Shown: positions 11,578 through 23,500 of the stretch, piece by piece
How the letters are laid out: each line of letters starts with the position of its first letter
Numbering within the stretch: position 1 is the stretch's first letter
Assembly: GCF_036588685.1 (NCBI RefSeq)
Contig: NC_086382.1
Span: forward strand, 66,138,929-66,202,928
Source of the DNA: Mytilus trossulus
Lineage: Eukaryota > Mollusca > Bivalvia > Mytilida > Mytilidae
DNA: 64,000 bases
Direction: 5' to 3'
Made by a program: the position numbers and the translations under genes
The notes under the pieces: generated by a model
What the model saw: only the letters and a program-made list of their open reading frames with translations
The model's database searches: none
What the model was told of the DNA's origin: nothing

Positions 11578-14500
11578 CTGTAAATATACGTAGTAATAGG
11601 ATTTCAAATACTCAAGTAATATCCAAATACTTACCAACGATGGGATTGTAAATGTTTTTACTATTTATTCAATTTTAAACATAAGCATTGTGTTACAATA
11701 AATGAACAATGCATTTCTTGTTCCGTTAATATATCGAATGTTTGTGTATATTCTTTAGCAAATTGATATTATATTTGGATATTTTCATTATCTTATATAT
11801 TTTCTTTCTATTTCTTGAATAGGAATACTGTGAGAGATTAAGTATAGATATCATTAAAAAAAATCTAAATCAAGATCTTTGTTATTTTGAATTTAAAAAA
11901 AACAAGTGTTAATCACCATCCAAATTAAAAAAAGAAAAAGTAATATGAATTTCAATAAATATTCGGAATCAACAGGTACGGGTTATACCCGTTATAAGTA
12001 TGTTATATAAAATGATTTTTTTTTATATCAATTTATGCTCTTTTTTCTTAAATCAATCTTAAGATTGTATGCCTAAACACTTGCAATATAGACCCTAACA
12101 CTGTTTTTGAATATGTCTTTATATATATATTTAGGGTATTTACTAGTACTTTAACGACAGGCATAGATAGATCATGCTGATAGTAACTGATACTAGAAAA
12201 AAGAATTTATAAAAATATGAAGATGAAGGAGGTGATAATTGTTTTTTCCGTTCTAATTACAATGGAAATATTAATGAATCATTATATTTCGGGTTGTAAA
12301 AACTATGCACTTAGAGGACATTTATCTTTATGCACACCTATCACTTATCACCTTGATGTATTTATTATAAAAAAAAAAAGAAATGGGGCAAATGAAGCAG
12401 TAGGAAAAAGTCATTTATCATATATCAACTTTCTTCGTTCAGTATCTGTTTAAATGTGTTAATATGCTTTTTGAGTGAGTAAAAGCCATTTAAATTTATG
12501 TTTATTAGTGTGTCTTTATATGTTGTGATGTTACACTATTGATTTAAAAAGGTTGAAAGTTGGTACCTATTAAAACCATTTAACCCGCTGCATTTGTTTG
12601 TATCCATCCTAATATAAAAAAGAAGATGTGGAATGATTGCCAATGAGACAACTATCCACGAAAGACCAAAATGACACAAACATTAACAATTATAGGTCAC
12701 CGTACGGCCTTCAACAATGAGCAAAGCCCTAACCGCATAACCAGCTGTTAAAGGCCCCGATAAGACAATGTAAAACAATTCAAACGAGAAAACTAACGGC
12801 CTTATTTCAGTAAAAAAAATGAACCAGAAACAAATATGTAACACATAAACAAACGACAACCACTGAATTACAGGCTCCTGACTTGGGACAGGCACATACA
12901 TAAATAATGTGGCGGGGTTAAACATGTTAGCGGAATCCCAACCCTCTCCGTAATCTGGGACAGTGGTATAACAGTACAACATTTGAACGAACTATAAAAA
13001 TCTGTTGAAAAAAGGCTTAACTTATCAGATAGACAAAAATTAAACGTGGGCGTGGCCGGGAACAACTTATACATAAGTCAGGAATAGGATGTTCAGTAGT
13101 TGTTGAAGTTCTTGTTTTTTATATAGATTATACCGTTGGTTGTCCCATTTAAAAAGGGGATTAACAATTGCCATTTTTGGGGTCATTTATATCTTGCTGT
13201 TCGATGTGAGCCACGGCTCCGTGCTGAAGTAATGGTTTACTTTTAAAAAAAGAGACTTGGATTTGGAGTTGTATCATTGCCACTCATACCACATCTTCTT
13301 ATACCTCTTTGAATACACTATAGGCTTTTTTGCAATACTACGTCATTATATTTGTTTTTCCTTTATATCAAATTAGGAGTCAAAGCATAAAATAAATAAA
13401 GACAAGGGTCAATAAAAGAATCTAACATTTGAAGGGTTAGAAATACAAAATGCCTACCTGCATCACCAGAATAACCACTGACACTCAAAATATAACCAGA
13501 ACTTTCACCACCAATGCTGAAGTGGTGATACAGCGCATACGTTTTATTGTTATCAAAGTCTTCCATATCAATCCTCAACCTGTAGTGTCCTTGAGAGGTC
13601 AGCAGATGCAGATAGTCGTTACCTGATGCAAATATAAGTTGAATACAACCGAAGTTTAAACTAAAGGTCAGACCCATAATGGGGATGTCCAAGAATTTAT
13701 ATAACCACAAATATTTTACCAATATATAGTTATAGCAAGATTATCAAATAATCAAATATACAGTCATAGCTAGATTATTAAATAATCAAATATACAGTCA
13801 AAGCTAGATTATCAAATAATCAAATAATCATGACATATTGGGTCTGGGAATGAAATAATCACTATAAAAAATGGTCAGCAATCACATAATGATAAAACTT
13901 ATGAGAAGGATCATCAGTTGTTTTTTTTGTAATGTTTTGTTATCAATTATATATCGCTATTAAAGCTGATCCTAATATGATTTTCGTTTATGAAAGCTTC
14001 CTTAATCTACTGATCGGGTCTAAAATGTAGACGGGAAGCGTTAAAAAAGAAGCTTAGTCGTGCTGCTATCCCTGGTCAGATGTTTTTTTTCTCTCTGCAT
14101 GAACTGATTTTGTGTCATTAATAGATACCCATTCGGAGTATATGTATCCCATTTCCTTTGTTTTTCTGTTGTTTTAGACGTTTGAAAACTGATTTTAAAT
14201 AAGATTGATTGATTACTGATTTTTAAAACCCCTTTCACCACTCTTTAGGTGTAATACCATCAAATCATGTTACGTCACATCCGGTTGCATACGAAAGTAG
14301 GTCTAAAAAATATTCCCTTGAATTTGACCGTTGTAGGTAATTAATCCTACATTTTATTGCAGTAAAACTCTTTCTGAGTCATAAACGTATGTCTTGGGTA
14401 TTTCAAAACACCATTATTTTTTATTTGTGATTTCTATAGAAAAATTTTGTAATCTTGAGGTAACATGGTTACTAAACCTTGTACACAGATAGAATAAGGG

Positions 14501-17500
14501 GAAAATTTTGATTGGTTAACTTCCAATGATGGTTATTTTCTTATATGCAATGAAATGTTATGTGAAACTTTTTCTATAGAACTGGACAGGATGAAACTTT
14601 ACTCATGCCCAGTATTTCTTTATTTGAAACACAGATAAATTCTACACAATTTTTTAAAAAGTGTAAATTTAACAAAGACTAATAGAGGAAATCAATGGTG
14701 GTATTACACCTTTATAATAGCGAGGCGGCCAGCCTTTTATTGATTTAGTAAGCCGGATTAAATGGGAGGAATAGAGGTGTATGGGGTGTGATGGGTTAGG
14801 TAGGGGGTGGCAGAATTAGTAATTCAAAAACCTGAATGAACAAAACAGTAAACAAAACACGCATGCACAATGACTTAACAATAACATTATAAGGATGCTT
14901 GCTACTCTGTTTCAAAATAAAAAAAACTTTTTAAAAAGACTGTTGTAAGTGAAGAGTATATAAATAAGGATCAAAACAATTTAGAAAAAAAATAAAAGGT
15001 CTAGATGTAAGCTATTTAAAAGTTGGCAGGAAATAATTCGCTTAAGATTTTAATACATTTAATATTCAGTTGGAAGGCAAACGCCTGAATCTGACAGATA
15101 GAGGTCAATTTGTCGACAAAAAAAGAACCCGTATGTAAAATGTTTACGCCCACAAACAGCGCCACCTATAATTTTTTCTACGGTATCTTTGAGAACGATG
15201 TCCCATTCTGTAGTAAATTAAAACATTAAATTATATAAAACATAGAAAAGAAAGTGTAAAACACAAATTGAAAGATATATTTGCAGATGACTGTTTATGC
15301 ATGATACGCTGGCAATGTGCGCAATGTCCTTTAATCCAAGACTGAAAATTAGTTTGTTTCCTACGTCAAGATGGCGGATTTCAATGTTTACATTTTTTCA
15401 CCTATTTATAATCTGACAGAAATTCGTATCCAATCATTTATTAGCAATTTTATTATTGATCTTTGAAGATCTTCCAATTGCATTTGCCGTTAGAAAGTGG
15501 CTACACGTTACCAGCCGTCGTTACAAAGTAGCCATTTGTTTTGTGGGGATACCTTGGGAATGTTGTGTATTCAAAAGTTACGGTAAAAATCAATGTTATC
15601 TTCCTTATATTTCCATGCATACACAATTTATAACAGCAAATACATTCTTAACAGACCCCATAAGATAAACGGACATATTTAACTGTCTGCTTGAGCAAAC
15701 ATTCGTGTAAATAAGCCTGATGGGTCGTTTTGAATTCAAGCACAGCAGACAAACACGTGGTAGATTGTTTATGTTTGACAGCTGTTTACTTGAATTGCAC
15801 GTTGATGTTACTATATACTTACCAATAACCTTTATCGTGTTATACTTTCAATAGTTATATAATAAATCTTAGCCAAGAAATACGTCTAGGTAGGTGCAGG
15901 GACTTCTTTTACTTGGTCCTTAACTAATGAGGGTGTAATGATACATTACAGCATTTTTTGCATTTGATATATTTCATGGACATGTAAATTTTGTGTACAC
16001 AAAGAACAATAAAGTAAATGAACATACATGGGTTTTATTCCCACCCTAGGTATACATTTTGACTCTCATGACAGGTTGGAACAAATAGAGCAGATAGCAA
16101 TTGACAATAATGTAATGCTAAAATGCTGATTGATGGGGTCAAATCATCAACATAATTTTTTCTAGTATACAGCAGCTCCTCTAAGGATTAGTAAGGGTAC
16201 TTTACTAAACGTCAAGTGGCTAAGTCCTGTCTTTTTTTGCCTCTGATATTTCCTAATTTATATTATAATTTCTAATATTCTCTTGTGTATGTAGTAAGGC
16301 AAAAGCTATTGTTACTCTTATTTTCCTCATTTGCCTTAAAACAATGGAATATATTGATTGTTGATGTATGTCAAGTGACTTGTAATTTAACTGTCACTGC
16401 TAATAGAGACTTGGAAAATTGAAAAGTTAAGCACAAGTGACAAATCTAATTGGCTTTTTATTCAAGAAAACCTAGAGGCATTGAAAAGTGTTGCAATTTA
16501 AAATAAATGTTTTGAACTCAGAAAGTTATCAATATAAATAGAGAGTACAGATAATGTTTTAATTGGGCCTTTGGGAATATTTGCCTGTTAATTGAAGATA
16601 TAATTATTATATGCCTTTTCAAATATATGTGTGGCTCTGACCTGGCTGTGGTTTAAAATCTAAGAATGGAGTTGGTTATCTCCATATTTATCTGATTTAT
16701 ATCAACATCATTGATCCATTATATATACATATATATAAATCATTGTAATACATGTACATTACTTTGCTCTTCACATGCCCTTTAATTGGAATAAAATACC
16801 TTGCCTTATACCACATTTCTTTATTTTAGTACTGACAGGTTAACTTTTAAAAGCACATGTAAAGTAAGTGAGTTGGTGACAAGCTTAGTCAATGATTGTA
16901 AAGTTAGATAATATCATGAGGTTTTTTTTTATAAAAGTAAATAACGTGATTAAACTGGTTATCTCAATTAAAAGAACTGACATTCTGCTTTGATATTATG
17001 AGATTATTTCTGATATCAGAATAATAAATTTCTTTTTGAACTTTGTCCTTTTTCAAAAAAATTCTGAACATACTGTATTTAAGTGAGATTAGTTTTGCTT
17101 TTGTTTAAGACTACTATAACATGGGATGTGACCACAATCTCTATGTTATACATTGAAGTACCGGTAGTCTCAGGTTTTTGTAGTCCAATTGACTATGCAT
17201 TTTAGAGCAGGTAAATGTGAATTTGCATTAAATTTGAAGTTGATTCAGTATATCTAATGACATAATACCACTATTTTATTTCTACAAAGCATTTTCAAAT
17301 TTTATTTACTGGTCAGCTGATGTTATTATCCAATCAATAATTGATTATCAAGTACTTAACAGTTGGTTGCAGGACTTTTGAATTCAAATATAATAAAGAA
17401 GAAAAAATATAAAGCAAACTTCAAATATTACATATAACAGGATTTATGATAACTGCAGGATATATCAGATCACAATTCAGCTTTTGTTCAGTGATCTTTG

Positions 17501-20500
17501 TGTTGATTATTATGTTTTAAATCCCTTTCTGGTTCTTTGAATGTTCAGATTTTTTTCTCTTGATTAAGGCAAGCAACAGAACTTGTACAACTTATGTAGT
17601 TTCTTATCTGAGGGTGAATCCAGAAAATTTTAAACATAAGTTGTGTTATTCTCAACCAAGGATAAAAAGGAGGGTTCCAACTATATGCATGATCCCATTC
17701 AAATGCATTAATCTTCCATAAAAAGAGGAGGTTCCAATCATCAGACTCCATGAGATCTGCAACTGCATCTTAAAGCAGCTATAATAAAACAAAAATTGTA
17801 CATGTACTTCTGGCTACTGCAGATTAATTTTATTTTCAATCTATGGTAATGGTCACAATTTTAAAGACTATATTTCCTTTTTTTCCCATATTTTTGTTTA
17901 AATGTAATCTTCTGCTTCTGCTTCTATTGTTACACATGTTCTTCTGACAAATGACTGATAAACCCATCTTGTATCCTTCTATCTACTAAAAGGGTGTTTG
18001 AGAATATATATATATATACAATATATTCAAGTTTCAGAGAGTCAGTCTGCTATAAAATGTAGGTAATTGTCTTCTTTGGAGGTGTTTAAAAACCTGTAAG
18101 AACTTGAAAAAAATGTCAAATTCAACCTTTCCATGACTATTTTAATCTTACAACAGTAGAGGAACATGGAATATTGAAATGTATTCAAGACCATGCGAAA
18201 TAGATCTGCAATCATTAATTTTACTCATATTTACTGTTGTGAACTTGCAATTTCCTACGATGCGCGTACCGAGTTATCTCCCTTTGATCTCCGCTTCGCC
18301 ACGAATAATCTGACAGAATTGCGTATCCGGGGTTTTTGTGATCTGATATTGTAATGTAAGGAGCAAAAAATGGTTTTACTTCATAATTTATACCTCTCAA
18401 CACGTTACCAAACCTATTTAAGGATTTATTAAGGATTTTCCGTGGACCTACGCAAATTTTCAGAAAAAAAGTTTCACTTCGCTCGTGAATTTATAACATT
18501 TTAACAATACTCTTTTATTATAATTATATAAAATAAGAAAGCTTATTCAATCTAGAATTGAACACTTTGGTTTTTATTAATGTACGAGTACAAATAAGAC
18601 GATACGAGTCCAAAAACCACGAGGCATGCACGTTTACAAAAAAATCGTAAACTCTGACCTTTTATCACGTGACCAATGTCTTAAACTTAGAAGCCATTAA
18701 ATTGTTTGCCGTTCAACTGTATTGACGCCATTTTTCTATCAAAAACTATGAAAAAATAACTAGGATTGTAAAAGATTTTCAAATATGTTTTTTTAAAACC
18801 AAGGGGTACAATCAAAATCACGTGATGGATATACACACACCGGAAGTTACAGTCGAACTCGCCGCTTGCAAGGTTAGTAGTTGCATTTTCTTGTTTATAT
18901 CAATTAAATTTTGATTAATAAGTTGGCACACCGAATGTCGGATAGTATGTAGTTTTGAAATACACAATTGTTTTGCCTAGAAAGCGTGCAGTTATTGCAA
19001 ACACTTCGACACAATTATCTGGTGAAATTTTGGAACTGCGTCGAAGTGTTGGCATTAACTGCACGCTTTCCAGCAAGGATAATTGTGTATTTCAAAACTA
19101 GATAGTATCTGACATTCGGTGCACTTCCTTATTTGTTAAATGTTATTGATATAAACAAGAAAATACGACTACTTACCTTTCAAGCGGTCTGCTCGTTTGT
19201 TACTTCCGGTGTGTGTATATCCATCACGTGATTTTGATTGAACCCCTTGAAAACAATATGTTATGAAATTTTAAACAGAAAAGTAGGGGTTGGTGGACAG
19301 CAATTAAAATAGCACAGCCTTGATAAGATCAGAGGAATTCGAATATCTTACAAAAAGTTAAGAAAAAAAGTAGCGAACATCCTTAATAAGTTTGTTATGC
19401 ATAAAGAAAAAAAGTTCGCTATTCAGTTTTAAAATCACAAGCTTTTCATAACACTTGTATATATTAATAAGGGATAGGTAAAGGAACCGAAAGAGCAAGA
19501 ACGAAATATAGGCCAATGAGCTTGTTTTTTTAGATATTAGCCATTAAAATTGTTGCGGAAAAAATGTTCCCTTTGAGTTTAAATACTTTATCATTGAAAA
19601 TTTGAACGTTCTCAAAAACTATTAGAAAACAACAAAGATTTTATAAGACTTTTATAGATGGATGTAAAATATTTGTTAGTAGAAAATTGGGGGTCAATGT
19701 GCAATTTTTTAAGGCATTTAAATGAATTAAACCAGAGAATGCCGATAATCTGAGAAACTTTCAAAAGACGACAAGCGAACTTCCGTAAAAGGTGCCACAA
19801 TTTTATAGTTTTCTGAATGAAAGTACTGTATCGGATAAATACGCCATAGATGACCTGGTGAAATTATAATATGACTCCTTGTAAATGTAACGGTATGTAT
19901 TACCCAACCAAAATTCCTGTCTCAGGTCACCAAAACCTTGCTTATAAGCGTTCCAGTCTCTGTAGAAGTTTGTCTCACCGTTCATTCTACGTTGGAAAAC
20001 CTGCAAAAAACAGTAAATAATAAATGTGCTCATTTAGTCGTCTAATGCATTTAATCTAGCACTGCCAATAACATATAATAACTTTTGAATAATCAGTCTT
20101 TGATGGTTAATTGATAAAATGGAAAATAATAATTAAATAGATCTTTTTTAAATATTTTTTAGATGCGTGTATAATTAACAAACCACTATATATATATATT
20201 ACTCGCTATATGCAATATTTCTCCGGTAAATATATTTACTCCTCGTTTATTCACAATATTTTAACGAAAACTTTCTACCCGTTTATTAAACAATGTCGTT
20301 ATTTAAAAATAACAATTTTATTATTGTTCATCTAGTATTCATTTCAAACTCACAGTCCAGCCCCCGCCGTGTTTCTCCATTTCACAGAAAACCTTGAAAC
20401 ATAAAAAGAATTCCGTGAAGATCTTGTAAAGCCCACTATTGGAAGTTGATTTGTCCAGGTCCCCACAGTCAGTTGGTCTGTTTGCTGAAAGCGCAATACA

Positions 20501-23500
20501 TATATTTAAAAATCATAACGTTTGGTCCCAAAGTTACTTAAGGCTTATCGATGTATTCCTCTGAAAAGACAAAATTTTCTAGAATTAAACTTTTTTCTTT
20601 ACCTAAGTTTTGGGTTTATGTGACTGTACAAAAAAAAATTGGTGGAGAAAAATCATATGTGTTTGCACTTTTAAGTTGCTGCGACCAGTTGGAAATTCAC
20701 ATTTTTGAGGATTTTCCCATTTTTTCGTAAATTTTCAATTTTTACCTATTTTTGGGCTATTATCGTGAATAAAATCACAATTCTATAATATAACTTTTTT
20801 CAAACTTTCAAAACAGATTAAGTGGACCAATCTGAATGAATTAAACTTTAAAAAACTATAGATAGGTGTTAATATAAGAAAGTTTTATAATATGTTGATG
20901 CTTTTTGTACCAAATTTACTATGCTGTCAATTTTTAGTTTTCTCAGTTTTAAGAACAGTATGCACAATATTTCGATTTGTTTGTACAAAATGATTACAAA
21001 AATACATATCTAAGAAATTTGAAAAGACAAGAATGATGTTGGATGTACATAATTTTGTAAAATCATTGTTGTATCCCTCATCCATTTTCTAAAAATTTTG
21101 GCGAAAAAGACTGTTTTGATTGGTCGTAAAATTTGAAAACTGGTTTAGTTTAATGTAAAACCATTCATTGTAAATACACAATTGTTTTACAGAGTTATGT
21201 TTAGTTATAATATTTTTGATATTTATCAATATTTCCTACTTGTTTGGAAATAATTCCAGAACAAATTTTAAACAAGACTGAAACGTCAGAAGAATACATT
21301 CTTATGATGCTACAAATTATTCTATTTATTTTTTTTATAATTGAATATCACTTAAAACGCGATAAATATGATAAAATATATGCAGTTGTATAAGCAATTG
21401 CACATCTCATTACCATGGAGATGATTTGGCCCTCCCCTTTTAAAAGGTTTATAAGACGAAAATTCGAAAACGCCAAAACACGAAATCACGAAAACACGAA
21501 TATGCAAGGTCGAAAACGCGAAATTGGTAAGAAAAATACTTCCTGTTTTCGCTCTATAGTATATGAAGGGCGAAACGCGAAATTGTGATAACTGGCCACC
21601 GTTACATACTGTTTCAAGCTTGAATTACTGTAAAGTAAACAAAAAAATAAGGGAAAATCTATTTCATATAATATACGATTTTTTTTTCGTCACAAACTAA
21701 TTATATTTATACGAGCAAACAATAAAATTATTATGATAAAGATATTTGTAAATAATGTATAATGAAAATCTCTAGACGAGGTAAAATTCTTATATAACAT
21801 TTTTCAAAGGCTTGGAGTAAACACCCTGTGGTAAAAAGAATATATAATATTGATATGTCAGATGATCGAAAACGTCATGAATGTATGAGTAACAATCTTA
21901 ATCCAATGCCGTATGCTTTTTTTGTAAATGAGCTACCAAAGGTCAATTGGTGGAAAAGATATATTAGTGAAAGATGTCCTTATGTTAGTTTAGCTTAAAT
22001 TGTTGGCATTGGTTGTCTAACATAAATGCCTATTAAAAATGATTACGATATCTAGAGATAAAGTCTCCTGAGGTTTTCAAGAAAATAAAACAAAATCTAA
22101 TCAAGTGTGCAATCAAACAAATAGTCTGCCAATAAAGGAGGATGTCCACTTAAACCTCTTTTTGGCCCCTAAATAAAGCAGTTTTACAGAATTCTTAAAA
22201 TGTAAACGTTTAGTTATTTATTGGAAAGTAGAATGATTCTACTATATAAATATTGGCTGTTTTTTTTACAATCAAATGCACATATATCGGGCACTAGAAT
22301 CATTAAGTAATGCAAATTTACTGAAATCTTCACAATTTTAGCATTTTAGTTCCATTTCAGACGGTTTCCGTCTTAAATGAAAGTGGTCGCATTCGTGTTC
22401 ATTATAAATATTGAAATATAAGTTGTGTTTGATGTTAATACATACCATTTTCAAAGGTTGATGATGATCACGGATGCGGCCACGTTCATGTTTGACAAAA
22501 CCATCTGAAAAGTGACAATGTTTGGCATATTTGATAGATTTGTCATATTTAAAATTTAAACGGAGCGATTTTAATGACTAAACCAGTTAAACACTTTCAC
22601 ATAAAGTAGTTTAATCAACTGAAATAGACAATTAAAAAGTTTAAAAAGAGTTAAAAATCTTTCGTTAGATGAACCTGAAATTTGTGGCCAAAATCGGTCC
22701 TAACCGGATCTTCTCCTTTTAAAAATAAATATCAGTTCTATAGTCATTCATACTATGGAAATATTATAATAATACTACAATTTCATACTTTAGCAATTTT
22801 ACCTGACCATATCGGGAAATAGGTATTTAGTCGGATCTTAACACGTACGTGTGATTTGTTTAAACCGGTTTTCGATAAAAATATACGAAGAAATGTCAAA
22901 ATGTTTAGGACTTAATTAAATCCGTATTTCGGTAAGATTGTGCAACCATACGATTTTTATTGCGTCTTACACTTTGAGAAGCGAATAATCTGTAACTACT
23001 TTATTCAAATATTCTGTAAAAACGTTAATTTTGAGCTATGAAAGTCAAGTGGCTAGAGAATTTTTCCTGAGGTAGTTTTAAAAAAGTGCAAAATAATATT
23101 TTTACAGTGGGTTAGCTTTCATTAGTTTTCACTATCTATAGATTAACAACTTTTGGTTATATTTATAATTCAGAATCATCATTGAAGGTGAAGCGCGATT
23201 GCGCAGTTAATTAATTATATGGATGTGCCATTTGTATGATGAGTGACATTCCGTGGTATTATGTGCCAATTCGAAAAAGTTATACGAGAATTGTCTCCCC
23301 TTAAAAGATTCATTTTTTTATAATTATGTTTAGGTTTCTGATATAATTTTGAATAATTACAAAATGAATCAATGCAATATATTTCAGTTTTTGTTATTAA
23401 TGTATCAAAACAATTGATGTACGAATATAATTTCATAAATTTGAAACGTTTAAAATTGTTACATACCAATACTATCATTTTTGAAATAGACTATGATTAA

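Noticed and set aside
15368-15466. Possible gene start 'aagATGGCGGATTTC'
   Set aside because: The context looks like a start site but the frame closes after about 31 codons. No donor in a convincing phase or downstream exon was seen.
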